A DNA stretch of 64,000 nucleotides. Source: Sulfopaludibacter sp035606355 (GTDB taxonomy: Bacteria > Acidobacteriota > Terriglobia > Bryobacterales > Bryobacteraceae). This document shows, piece by piece, positions 6,487 through 14,589 of this stretch. The position numbers were made by a program, and so were the translations under genes. The DNA lies in the NCBI GenBank assembly GCA_035606355.1, contig DATNFO010000036.1, positions 1 to 64,000 of the forward strand. Direction: 5' to 3'. Under the pieces are notes generated by a model. That model searched no databases. It had not been told where the DNA came from and saw only the letters and a program-made list of their open reading frames with translations. Every line of letters begins with the position of its first letter. Position 1 is the first letter of the stretch.

Positions 6487-7353
6487 CTAGGCGATCACTT
6501 GGCGCTTCCGCGCGAGGGCGATGAGTCCTGCCAGAATGGCCCCGACGGACGCTAGCTGCCATGTCGATGGCTCCGGGACTGTCGCTGCGCCTGTGACGTT
6601 CTCCATCTCCACACCAGCGTCGAAGATTGGATTTACCGCATCACCCGAGTAGCTCACAACCCACTCATACTGCCCCGCGACGGTGGGCAAAAAGCTAGTG
6701 CTGAAGGTGCCGTTGTTGATTATAGGCGTGAAAGTATTGGAAACTACCCCGACCTGAGACCCAGCCAGAAGGATCTCAAGCTGCCCGCCGAAGCCAGGGA
6801 TTCCGTTCTTTTCGGTGAGGCCTCCGGCGACCGTAATAGTATCGGTCAGGGGCTGACCGCTGCCAAGCGAGACCGTGGGGCCGGGTGTGGTAGTGATGCA
6901 AAACCCAGGGCAGACCGTCTCCATCTCCGGATCAGCGCGGACGGTTGGATTTACCGCATCACCTGAATAGCTCACCACCCACTCGTACTGCCCCGCGACC
7001 GTGGGCAAGAAGCTGGTGTTGAAGGTGCCGTTGTTGAGTATAGGCGTGAAAGTATCGGAAACTACCCCGACCTGAGACCCGGCCAGAAGGATTTCTAGTT
7101 GCCCGCCAAAGCCTGGGATTCCGTTCTGTTCGGTGAGGCCTCCGGCGACCGTTATCGTATCGGTCAGAGGCTGACCGGTGCCCAGCGAGACCGTGGGGCC
7201 GGCTGTGGTAGTGATCATTAGGCCGGCCGATGCTACCGCGGCCAGTGGGCCAATCGCAGCCAGAGCCAGAACGAGAATCCAAGGCGGATGAATTCGCAGG
7301 CGTTCGGCGAAGGCAATATTTGTGGCACTCAGGGTTCTAGCCAGGGCTTTCAT
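6487..7353 (-). CDS. PEP-CTERM protein with internal 102-residue duplication
   Basis: The 288-residue protein has a hydrophobic signal/anchor at about 24-43. Two near-identical repeats follow at about 46-147 and 152-253, each containing PTVSLG, GQPLTDTITVAGGLTE and QYEWVVSYSGDAVNP. This Ig-like beta unit resembles repeats in bacterial surface proteins. The C-terminus is a PEP-CTERM sorting signal: VPEPSTW, a hydrophobic helix, and RKR. Such proteins are processed by an exosortase and exported to the surface or matrix. No exosortase gene lies in the window. The repeats are nearly identical at the DNA level too, so the duplication is recent or kept uniform by recombination. The gene faces vapC convergently. 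Confidence 0.85.
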   Translation of the reverse strand: MKALARTLSATNIAFAERLRIHPPWILVLALAAIGPLAAVASAGLMITTTAGPTVSLGTGQPLTDTITVAGGLTEQNGIPGFGGQLEILLAGSQVGVVSDTFTPILNNGTFNTSFLPTVAGQYEWVVSYSGDAVNPTVRADPEMETVCPGFCITTTPGPTVSLGSGQPLTDTITVAGGLTEKNGIPGFGGQLEILLAGSQVGVVSNTFTPIINNGTFSTSFLPTVAGQYEWVVSYSGDAVNPIFDAGVEMENVTGAATVPEPSTWQLASVGAILAGLIALARKRQVIA

Positions 7354-7558
7354 TTGGGATCCTTTCTCGAAAGAAGTATATCCTTAAGCCCTCTCAAACT
7401 CGGCCGAGTCCTCGACGTTTTATCCCTAAATCGTACGCGACGCTACTGTACTGAAAGTACTGAGCAGTTTGTAACGCTCGTGCCGGAACGTGCGTTGGTC
7501 CTTCGGTGGACAACGCGGCAGCTATGGGACGCGAACTGTAAGCCGCCCTACTTAGCGA

Positions 7559-7593
7559 AACCACCCCGGCCACTTGTGGCGACCGGGGTGGTT
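7559..7593 (-). terminator. Hairpin terminator candidate after stress-protein gene
   Basis: AACCACCCCGG at 7559-7569 pairs with CCGGGGTGGTT at 7583-7593 around a 13-base loop. It lies 22 bases past the stop of the minus-strand gene ending at 7616. The T run after it on the minus strand is short, so termination strength is uncertain. The remaining bases 7354-7558, upstream of the PEP-CTERM gene, show no gene. Confidence 0.55.
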
Positions 7594-7615
7594 CTGCGTC
7601 CTTCAATAACTTGCC

Positions 7616-8197
7616 TTAGTAGGCTCCGCCGCCTCCGCCGTGGCGGACTTTGGGTTTGTCGGTTTCGTTGTAATCGGCGTCCGATTCTCCGGTGGAGGAG
7701 ACGTCGTGAGCTCCGGAGTTTTCCAGAACGTCCTTCGCGCGGCCTACCCATTCGGAATTGTCGCAGTGGACCGAGACGAGGATTCCGCCTTCCTTCACCA
7801 TGCCTTCATAGCGCTTGGCTTCGTATTCCGGAATTCCCATGCCGACGAGGGCGCCGATGATGCCGCCGACCACGCCGCCCGTGCCGACTCCGGCTAGTGT
7901 GGCCATAATCGGTCCGGCTGCGATGAACGGTCCGAGTCCGGGAATCGCGAGCGCTCCGATGCCGGCGAGCAGTCCCAATGTTCCGCCGACCGCGCCTCCG
8001 GCAACTACGCCGGTGGTTGTGCCTTCGGGCGCCTTGGTGTGTTTCTCGTGCGCAAAATCTTTGGTGCCGACGTTGTCCTGCATGAGGACGGAAATGTCCT
8101 CGCTGCGGAAATCGGCTGCGAGTAACGCGTCCACTCCGCGCTCGGCCTGTTCGCGGGAGTTGTAGATACCAAATGCTGCTGTGTTTTTTCCTGCCAT
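7616..8197 (-). CDS. General-stress-like protein with glycine-zipper core
   Basis: The 193-residue protein starts with a YflT/GSP17M-like domain (AAFGIYNSREQAERGVDALLAADF, then DISVLM). The central hydrophobic region, about 65-120, is very rich in Gly and Ala (GVVAGGAVGGTLGLLAG, GVGTGGVVGGIIGALVG), which suggests two glycine-zipper membrane segments. A further alpha/beta segment (EGGILVSVHCDN) resembles the end of the ferredoxin-like stress domain. The tail is acidic, ending in GGGGGAY. Related proteins are induced by heat, salt or low temperature, but their mechanism is unknown. It forms a pair with the BON-domain gene 10 bases upstream. Confidence 0.75.
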   Translation of the reverse strand: MAGKNTAAFGIYNSREQAERGVDALLAADFRSEDISVLMQDNVGTKDFAHEKHTKAPEGTTTGVVAGGAVGGTLGLLAGIGALAIPGLGPFIAAGPIMATLAGVGTGGVVGGIIGALVGMGIPEYEAKRYEGMVKEGGILVSVHCDNSEWVGRAKDVLENSGAHDVSSTGESDADYNETDKPKVRHGGGGGAY

Positions 8198-8207
8198 ATT
8201 CCTCTCC

Positions 8208-8582
8208 TTATTTCGTGCGGGCTGCCTTGACCGTCAGTTGGTTGTCGACGTTGCCTTCGCCTGCGACTTCGCGGGCTTTCTGCTCGATGGTGCTGCGCTC
8301 TTCATCGCTGCGAACGGGGCCCTTGAGGGTGATCTTTCCATGCTGCGCAATGATCTTGCAGTTATGCGCGTAACTGGAAAGGGATTTGTCGCCGACGACA
8401 GACTTGCGGATTTCCGCCATAAGTTCGCGATCCGACTTGTTGTTCTTGCCCTGGTCGGCTGTAGGCGCGCCCTGATGACGGTCCGGTTTGTTCACTTTCG
8501 TGTTGTCCGGAGCCTGCGCCAACAAGAGGCCGCCGAATAACAGGCCGCCTGCCAGTGAACGCGCGAGTGTTTGTCTACTCAC
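8208..8582 (-). CDS. BON-domain periplasmic protein
   Basis: The 124-residue protein has a signal peptide (ARSLAGGLLFGGLLLAQA), a charged linker (about 24-48) and one BON domain from about residue 50. The domain shows SDRELMAEIRKSVVGD, then CKIIAQHGKITLKGPVRSDEERSTIEQ and NVDNQLTV. BON domains occur in osmotic-shock proteins such as OsmY and are thought to contact the membrane or phospholipids. Its pairing with the glycine-zipper stress protein downstream points to an envelope-stress role, which is inferred only from family and context. Confidence 0.85.
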   Translation of the reverse strand: MSRQTLARSLAGGLLFGGLLLAQAPDNTKVNKPDRHQGAPTADQGKNNKSDRELMAEIRKSVVGDKSLSSYAHNCKIIAQHGKITLKGPVRSDEERSTIEQKAREVAGEGNVDNQLTVKAARTK

Positions 8583-8636
8583 CTTCGTACCTCCGCGGTA
8601 AACGAAGCAACTGGCTGGCCTCTGTTGGTATTCGGA

Positions 8637-10025
8637 CTACTTGCGGGCTGAGCGGTAGATGAGCAGGCCAGCGGCGTTGGCGATGAACATGACTCCTAAT
8701 ATCTTTGCCGCGAAAGCAGTCCGGCTGACGACATCCACGATGGGATACACGGTAATCACGAGGGAGATTGCGCTGGCAAACAACCCGGCGGCCGAAACCA
8801 CTTTCAGCCACGCGGGGAGCTGGGCGCGCAGCGTTTTCAGGCCGAACAGGGGAATCGCGAAGAGCGCGATGTAGGCGATGCCGTAGAGCGCAACCGACGC
8901 CGTGCCGAGTAACTGATTAGCTTCCTGCGCGCCGACTCCCTGCGTACTCAGGACCACAATCACCGCGACCAATCCAGCTACAAACAGAATCGAGTTTACC
9001 GGGGTGCGGCGTACGGGATGCAGTTTCGCAAACCACTTAGGCAGGAGGTTATCCCAGCCTGCGGTCATCGGCAGGCGCGTGAGTCCGGTGAAGATCAGGC
9101 TGGAACTGGCGACGGCGCGGCCGATCAGGAGGAAGATGCCGAAGGGGGCGATCCACAGGCCGACGGTGGTGGAACTGAGGGCCGCGCGCATGGTTTGCGG
9201 AATGGGTCCGATGAGGTCAATGGGTTTCCCGGCGGTGAAGGCGAGCACGGTGCTGGTGCCGAGTATGAACATCACGGCGATGATGGGCGCGGAAATCATG
9301 ACGCTGCGGCCGATGGCGCGGCCGGCGCCGCGCGTTTCGCCCGCAAGAATGGCGACGTACTCGAAGCCGCTGAGCGCCCCGATGGTCATCTGGCCGAAGA
9401 TGGCGAGGCTGAACATGTTGAACTTGGGAAGCTGCAGGGGCAGCGGTTCGAAGTGGGGGAGGGAACCGTGGAACATGGCCCAGAGCGGGAGAGAGAGGAG
9501 GATGATGTAGGCCAGCAGAATCATGGCCGAGCCTGCGTTGTGCAGCCACTTTCCCATTTCGAGGCCGCGGATGGCCACCACCGTGATGCCGGAAATCGCG
9601 GCGAGCGTGATGGCCAGGGCGGCGGCGCGATTGGACTGGATCCACGCGCCTTTCGGCCCGATGAAATAAGCCACTTCGGTGGGGATCATGTAAGTGATCG
9701 CGCCCATGACAATCACTGCGTATACCCACAGGTTCCAGGCGGTGAGAAAGCCGAGGCGTTGACCGTATGCCGCCTTCGCCCATTGATAGAGTCCGCCTTC
9801 GAGGGGCATGAGCGCGTTGAGATAGATCACCACCGCGGCGAGCGGCAGGTAAAACAGCGCCATCGCCGTGAGCCAGAAGACCAGGTGCGAGCGGCCGAGT
9901 TTGGCGGCGACTCCCACCCACGCGGAGCCGACGACGCAGAGCACCTGCGCGAGGACGAGATCCCTCAGAGAAAGCGATTGGTGCAGATGTTCGGACTGAG
10001 CGGTCTGGGCGGCACGGAACGGCAT
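8637..10025 (-). CDS. APC-family amino acid permease
   Basis: The 462-residue protein is an integral membrane transporter with about 12 hydrophobic segments and the APC opening pattern LVLAQVLCVVGSAWVGVAA. The acidic Glu of EGGLYQW and the segment LSGFEYVAILAGETRGAGR are typical of the family. It should import an amino acid or amine by proton or sodium symport; the substrate is not evident. The frame opens at 10124, but the ATG at 10025, 7 bases after the SDR stop, is preferred because the extra residues translate the end of the SDR gene. It is the third gene of a cupin-SDR-permease run. Confidence 0.85.
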   Translation of the reverse strand: MPFRAAQTAQSEHLHQSLSLRDLVLAQVLCVVGSAWVGVAAKLGRSHLVFWLTAMALFYLPLAAVVIYLNALMPLEGGLYQWAKAAYGQRLGFLTAWNLWVYAVIVMGAITYMIPTEVAYFIGPKGAWIQSNRAAALAITLAAISGITVVAIRGLEMGKWLHNAGSAMILLAYIILLSLPLWAMFHGSLPHFEPLPLQLPKFNMFSLAIFGQMTIGALSGFEYVAILAGETRGAGRAIGRSVMISAPIIAVMFILGTSTVLAFTAGKPIDLIGPIPQTMRAALSSTTVGLWIAPFGIFLLIGRAVASSSLIFTGLTRLPMTAGWDNLLPKWFAKLHPVRRTPVNSILFVAGLVAVIVVLSTQGVGAQEANQLLGTASVALYGIAYIALFAIPLFGLKTLRAQLPAWLKVVSAAGLFASAISLVITVYPIVDVVSRTAFAAKILGVMFIANAAGLLIYRSARK

Positions 10026-10032
10026 ACGGGAG

Positions 10033-10812
10033 TTAGTAAACTCCTTTGACGGTTCCTCCGTCGATGAGCAGGTTGACTCCGGTGATGTAAGCGGCGCGTT
10101 CGGAGGCGAGAAAGAGCACGGCATCGGCGAACTCTTCGGGAGTTCCGATGCGGCGCAGCGCGGACTGCGAGGCCCATTGCCGTTCGATTGCTTCGCGCGT
10201 GGTGTTGTGGCGCGCGGCGAGGGTGGAACTCAGGTCGAGTAACCGGGCAGTGGCGATGTAACCGGGGCATACGGAATTCACGGTGATGTTATCCGGACCG
10301 TACTCATTGCTGAGGGTCTTGACCAGTCCACTTACTGCGCTACGGATGGAGTTAGAAAGCACTAACCCTTCGACCGGCTGTTTGACGGTCATGGAAGTAA
10401 GTGCGAGGAAGCGGCCCCACTTCCGCTGCTGCATCAAGGGAAGAGTTTCCTTAGCGAAGTGAACGGTGCTCATGAGGTTGAGCTGCGCCGCACGGTTCCA
10501 ATCGTCGATGGTGGTATCGGCGAAGGGTTTGGAGGGCGGACCGCCGGCGTTGGCGAGGCAAATGTCGATGCGTCCGAAATGCTGGTGGGTTTGGCGCACG
10601 AAATCGCGGACAGCCTGGAAGTCAGTGACGTCGAGCGCTTTTGAAAAGACGTCCGGGCCGATTTCGGCGGCGGTCTTCTCTAATGTGGCGGCATTTCGCG
10701 CGCAGATGGCGACTTTCGCTCCTTCGCGCGCGAAGCCCTGGGCTATGGCTTTGCCCATGCCTTCGCTGGCGGCGGCGACGATGGCGACACGGTCTTTGAG
10801 GCCGAGATCCAT
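10033..10812 (-). CDS. SDR-family oxidoreductase with altered active site
   Basis: The 259-residue protein has the SDR Rossmann layout: a nucleotide loop AASEGMGKAIAQGFA, the acidic turn DVTD near 62, ANAGG near 88 and the C-terminal GVNLLIDGG. The catalytic Ser appears in ALTSMTV. The YxxxK pair is absent: aligning QPVEGLVLSNSIRSAVSGL with the usual segment puts Ser in place of Tyr and Arg in place of Lys. Either it belongs to an SDR branch with different chemistry or it binds a ligand without catalysis. It lies immediately after the cupin gene (stop and start adjacent at 10812/10813) and 7 bases before the permease, so the three are probably one operon. Confidence 0.85.
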   Translation of the reverse strand: MDLGLKDRVAIVAAASEGMGKAIAQGFAREGAKVAICARNAATLEKTAAEIGPDVFSKALDVTDFQAVRDFVRQTHQHFGRIDICLANAGGPPSKPFADTTIDDWNRAAQLNLMSTVHFAKETLPLMQQRKWGRFLALTSMTVKQPVEGLVLSNSIRSAVSGLVKTLSNEYGPDNITVNSVCPGYIATARLLDLSSTLAARHNTTREAIERQWASQSALRRIGTPEEFADAVLFLASERAAYITGVNLLIDGGTVKGVY

Positions 10813-11166
10813 TTACTTTCCTCCGCGGAGGTAGGCGTCGTCTTTCTTGAGCCAATCGTGGCGAATGGGCGCGAAGATATCGAGGTCAAGCGTGTCTTCG
10901 AGCGCGACGGCTTTGTGCGGGACATAGGACGGAATGCGCAGCACCTGGCCCTTGCCGACGACGATGGTCTCGCCTTCGAGCACAAATTCGAGGGCGCCTT
11001 CCAGAATGTAGGTGATCTGTTCGGATTCATGAAAATGCTCCGGCACGATGGCGCCTTTGGCGAGGAAAACCTGGGCGACCATGGCCTTTTCACCGGTGAT
11101 GATTTTGCGCGCGATGGTTTCGCTGAGAACCTCTTTTTCCATGTCGTCCCACGTGTAGTGTTCCAT
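10813..11166 (-). CDS. Small cupin-domain protein
   Basis: The 117-residue protein is a single cupin barrel. Motif 1 (PEHFHESEQITYILEGALEFVLEG, given in two parts as PEHFHESEQ and ILEGALEF) carries metal ligands His, His and Glu. Motif 2 is seen as IPSYVPHKAVALEDT with the last His. It could be a metal-dependent isomerase, dioxygenase or a binding protein. The frame is open to 11397, but only the part from ATG 11166 is free of the divergent aminopeptidase gene. It leads the minus-strand cupin-SDR-permease run. TACAAT at 11175-11180 on the minus strand could be its -10 element. Confidence 0.8.
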   Translation of the reverse strand: MEHYTWDDMEKEVLSETIARKIITGEKAMVAQVFLAKGAIVPEHFHESEQITYILEGALEFVLEGETIVVGKGQVLRIPSYVPHKAVALEDTLDLDIFAPIRHDWLKKDDAYLRGGK

Positions 11167-11227
11167 AACGGGGTATTGTACACGGCGGCCCGCGTATAAT
11201 GAGGAAATCATTGCAGGGAGGGTTTTC

Positions 11228-12787
11228 ATGAGACGATTTGCTGCCGGAATCGTGTGCGTGGCGTGTGTGCTGGCCGCGGCGGATAACGGAATTTGGAAAG
11301 TGACGCCGGCGCCCGCGGCATCCATCGAGCGGGACCGGGTGGCGGACCTCACGGCGCATCGCAAGGCGGTGGCGGCGCAGATTCCGGCGGACGGCATGCT
11401 GTTGCTGTATGCGGCCGAGCCTCGGAATTATGCGGGAGACGTCGATTGGCCGTTCCGGCAGGAGAACGACTTCTTTTACCTGACGGGCATCAATCAGCCG
11501 GGCAGCGCGCTGGTGATGATTCCGAGCGGCGAAGGGATCCACGAGATTCTATTCATGCCGCCGTCGAATCCGGCGCAGGAAAACTGGACCGGTCACATAC
11601 TGACTCCGGAGGAGGGTCGCAAGATTTCCGGGATCCAGACGATTTGGGATGCGCGGCGGCTGAATGAGTTTCTGGCCTCGGTGATGCCGGCGGCGAAGGC
11701 GACGTTCGCGGAGCCTGAGCGCGGCGGTCGCGGGGCGGGCGGCGGTCGCGGGGGGCGCGGAGGTGTTGCGGTTCCTCCGGCGATTCCGGTGGAACTGGCG
11801 ACGGCGTTTCCGAAGCCCGTGGGGCAGTTGCTGCTGTTGCAGGGTCGCGGACCGGAGTACACGCGCGAGGCCGCGCTGGGTGAAAAGATCGGCGGAGCGG
11901 TGAAGGTGGTGAACGCGGTGCAGACGTTCAGCGCCGCGCGGCGTGTGAAGAGCGAACGCGAGATCGACATTCTGAAGCACGCGGTGGATATTACAGCGGA
12001 GGGTTTCCAGCGGGCCTATGCGCTGGGCGTGCCGGGGACGCCGGAGTACGAGATTCAGGCGCAGTTCGAGTTCACGTTCCTGCGGCGCAACGCGCACTGG
12101 GGCTATCCGTGCATCGTGGCGTCGGGAGTCAATGCGACCACTCTGCATTACGAGACTAATAAGGATACGATGCACGCAGGCGATTTGCTGCTGATGGATG
12201 ACGCGGCCGAGTACGAAGGCTACAGCGTCGACGTGACGCGCACCATTCCGGTGAGCGGAAAGTATTCCAAGCTGCAGGCAGATATTTACCGGCTGGTGTG
12301 GGAAGCGCAGAAGGCGGGAATCGACGCCGCGCGGCCGGGGAAGACGGGCGCGGACATCACGGGCGCGGCGAACAAGGTGTTCGGCGAGGGTTTGTACAAG
12401 CTAGGGCTGATTACCGAGCCGGGTAACATGCAGCAGATTCGCGTGTGGTTCAATCACGGGATCAGTCACGGGATCGGACTGAATGTGCACGATCCCGGGG
12501 GGCGTGAATTTCAGCCGGGGATGGCGATCACGATGGAGCCGGGGATTTACATCAGGCCGGATGCGCTGGAGAATCTGCCGAAGACTCCCGAGAACGAAAA
12601 GTTCATCGCGGCGGTGAAGCCGGCGTTCGAAAAGTACAAGGGAATCGGCGTGCGCATTGAGGATGACGTGCTCATCACCAATGGCGAGGCGCAGGTGTTG
12701 AGCGCGAATATCCCGTCCAAACTGGAGGACGTGGAAGCGGCGATCGCGAAGCTGCGTAAGCAAGTGAAGAGCACTCCGCTGCCGTAG
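11228..12787 (+). CDS. pepP: Aminopeptidase P (Xaa-Pro aminopeptidase, M24B), exported
   Basis: The 519-residue protein has a signal peptide (RRFAAGIVCVACVLAAA), an N-terminal creatinase-like domain (about 40-220) and the C-terminal pita-bread catalytic domain. The dinuclear metal ligands are visible: Asp324, Asp335 (in YSVDVTRT), His414 (HGISHGIGL), Glu437 (TMEPGIY) and Glu478 (RIEDD). It removes an N-terminal residue before proline, probably in the periplasm. A low-complexity insertion of Gly and Arg (RGGRGAGGGRGGRGG) separates the domains near residue 165-180. GGGAGG precedes the ATG by 6 bases, and TATAAT at 11195-11200 is a possible -10. It heads a four-gene operon for peptide degradation. 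Confidence 0.93.
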   Translation: MRRFAAGIVCVACVLAAADNGIWKVTPAPAASIERDRVADLTAHRKAVAAQIPADGMLLLYAAEPRNYAGDVDWPFRQENDFFYLTGINQPGSALVMIPSGEGIHEILFMPPSNPAQENWTGHILTPEEGRKISGIQTIWDARRLNEFLASVMPAAKATFAEPERGGRGAGGGRGGRGGVAVPPAIPVELATAFPKPVGQLLLLQGRGPEYTREAALGEKIGGAVKVVNAVQTFSAARRVKSEREIDILKHAVDITAEGFQRAYALGVPGTPEYEIQAQFEFTFLRRNAHWGYPCIVASGVNATTLHYETNKDTMHAGDLLLMDDAAEYEGYSVDVTRTIPVSGKYSKLQADIYRLVWEAQKAGIDAARPGKTGADITGAANKVFGEGLYKLGLITEPGNMQQIRVWFNHGISHGIGLNVHDPGGREFQPGMAITMEPGIYIRPDALENLPKTPENEKFIAAVKPAFEKYKGIGVRIEDDVLITNGEAQVLSANIPSKLEDVEAAIAKLRKQVKSTPLP

Positions 12788-12793
12788 GGAGTT

Positions 12794-13402
12794 ATGGACG
12801 ATATTTCGGCGGTCGATATCTCCAGCACGGTAGGCCTGGTGGCGATGGTGCTGTTCACGGTCAACATTCTGCTGGGCTTGCTGGTTTCCACGAACTACAA
12901 TCCGGCGCGCGACTGGCCGCGGAAAAAACTGCCGGTTCCGCTATGGCGGATTCACAACTGGAACGCTTACCTGGCGCTCGGGGTGGCGGTGCTGCATCCG
13001 GTGATTCTGCTGTTCGGGAAGCAGAATCCACGTTTCGGCGTGGCGGACGTTTTGTTTCCGATTCATTCGCCGGGACAGACACTGTATAACAACTTAGGCG
13101 CACTTACTTTCTATCTGTTTGTGTTTGTGGTGGTGACGAGTTACTTACGTCCTAAGTTGCGATACAGGCCGTGGAAGAAGCTGCATTACACGGCGTATGC
13201 GGCGGCGCTGGTGATGTTCGTGCATGGGACGCTGATCGACCAAAACTTGAAGAATCAGACTCCGGATTTTCTGGATGGAGAGAAGGTGCTGGTGGAGGGC
13301 TGCTTCGTTCTGGTGGTGGCGGCGACGATCTGGAGAATTCGGCGCGGGACGGAGAAGCAGCGGTACGCGGCTGCGAAGGCGGCCGGAAAGAAGGTGGCAT
13401 GA
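12794..13402 (+). CDS. Ferric-reductase-like transmembrane protein
   Basis: The 202-residue protein has about five hydrophobic helices. His residues occur in HNWNAYLALGVAVLHP and in KKLHYTAYAAALVMFVHG, with spacings of 13-14 residues that suit two haems stacked across the membrane, as in the ferric reductase-like domain (YedZ/MsrQ and NOX type). It would pass electrons through the membrane, but no flavin or NAD domain is attached. It begins 6 bases after the aminopeptidase stop and overlaps the amidohydrolase start as ATGA, so it is part of the operon. The reason for a redox protein among peptidases is not clear. Confidence 0.8.
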   Translation: MDDISAVDISSTVGLVAMVLFTVNILLGLLVSTNYNPARDWPRKKLPVPLWRIHNWNAYLALGVAVLHPVILLFGKQNPRFGVADVLFPIHSPGQTLYNNLGALTFYLFVFVVVTSYLRPKLRYRPWKKLHYTAYAAALVMFVHGTLIDQNLKNQTPDFLDGEKVLVEGCFVLVVAATIWRIRRGTEKQRYAAAKAAGKKVA

Positions 13403-14577
13403 GACGGCTTTGCGCGTTGACCTTGTTCGCGGCGGCCGCCTTCGGGCAGGGCAGCGAGCGCATCGTTCTACAGACCAGCACCATTCTGGATGGTAAGGGC
13501 GGCACGCTTACGGGGCGGCAGATCGTGATCGAGAACGGCAAGATCGCGAGCATAGGGCAGGGCAGCGAGAAGCCGACTTACGATCTGCGCGGGCTGACGG
13601 TGATGCCCGGATGGATCGACACGCACATCCATCTGAACTGGCACATGGATGAGCACAACAAAAGCGTGGCGACATCGCGCGACCCGGCGGACAACGCGCT
13701 GTATGCAGCGGGGGACGCGTGGCTGACTTTGCAGGGCGGCTTTACGACGGTGCAAAGCGTGGGCGCGATGGTGGACGGAATCGTGCGCGACCGCATCGCG
13801 CAGGGGTTGATTCCCGGCGTCCGGGTGCTGACCAGTTTGCGGCAGATTCAGGCGACATCCGGAGATCCGGCGGCGCTGAAGGAACTGGTGCGGAAGACGA
13901 AGCAGGACGGCGCGGACCTGATCAAGCTGTTTGCGACGAGCGGCCTTGGCGCGGGCGGCGGACAGACGATGACCGACGAGCAGATTCAGGCGGTATGCGG
14001 CGAAGCGAAAGCGGTGGGTCTTCGCAGCGTGGTGCATGCGATCGGCGATTCGGGCGCACGCGCGGCGGTGCTGGCGGGTTGCACGTCGATTGAGCACGGC
14101 ACATTCCTCAAGGATGAAACACTGGATTTGATGGTGCAGCACGGCACTTACTTCGACCCGAACTTATTAGTGCTGCATAACTACCTGGATAAGCGCGACA
14201 GCTTCACGTTCACGGCGGAGGCGCTGCAGACCCTGGAGAAGGGGCTCGCGCCGACGGCGGACGTGCTGCAGCGAGCTCGCAGGAAGGGCGTCAAGATCAC
14301 TTTCGGCACGGACGCGGTTGCGGGTGCGCATGGCCGCAACGCCGAAGAGTTCGTGTATCGCGTGAAGGACGGGCACGAGAAGCCGATGGATGCGATCCTA
14401 AGCGCGACGAGTGTGTCCGCGCAATCGCTCGGGCTGGGTGATAAGATTGGCGCCGTGGCTACGGGGTTGGACGCCGACCTGGTGGCGGTGGACGGGAATC
14501 CGCTGACGGATATCACGGCGGTTCGGCGGGTGGTTTTCGTGATGAAGGGCGGCCGGGTTTTTCGAAACTCGCGATAG
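13399..14577 (+). CDS. Imidazolonepropionase-like amidohydrolase, exported
   Basis: The 392-residue protein starts with a signal peptide (MRRLCALTLFAAAAFG). The metal-dependent hydrolase barrel shows HIH at 76-78, Lys176 (LIKLFATSG, probably carboxylated), His213 (HAIGD), His233 (SIEHG) and Asp305 (FGTDAVAG). This set matches the binuclear amidohydrolases annotated as prolidase or Xaa-Pro dipeptidase-type, which cut dipeptides. The frame opens earlier at 13171, but that part only overlaps the previous gene. The ATG at 13399 precedes the signal peptide and overlaps the previous stop by 4 bases. The context between aminopeptidase P and tricorn protease favours a dipeptidase. Confidence 0.9.
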   Translation: MRRLCALTLFAAAAFGQGSERIVLQTSTILDGKGGTLTGRQIVIENGKIASIGQGSEKPTYDLRGLTVMPGWIDTHIHLNWHMDEHNKSVATSRDPADNALYAAGDAWLTLQGGFTTVQSVGAMVDGIVRDRIAQGLIPGVRVLTSLRQIQATSGDPAALKELVRKTKQDGADLIKLFATSGLGAGGGQTMTDEQIQAVCGEAKAVGLRSVVHAIGDSGARAAVLAGCTSIEHGTFLKDETLDLMVQHGTYFDPNLLVLHNYLDKRDSFTFTAEALQTLEKGLAPTADVLQRARRKGVKITFGTDAVAGAHGRNAEEFVYRVKDGHEKPMDAILSATSVSAQSLGLGDKIGAVATGLDADLVAVDGNPLTDITAVRRVVFVMKGGRVFRNSR

Positions 14578-14589
14578 GTAAGGAACGGT

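Noticed and set aside
9018..10049. 343-codon plus-strand frame
   Set aside because: Antisense to the amino-acid permease, very rich in Gly, His and Arg, with no recognisable domain.
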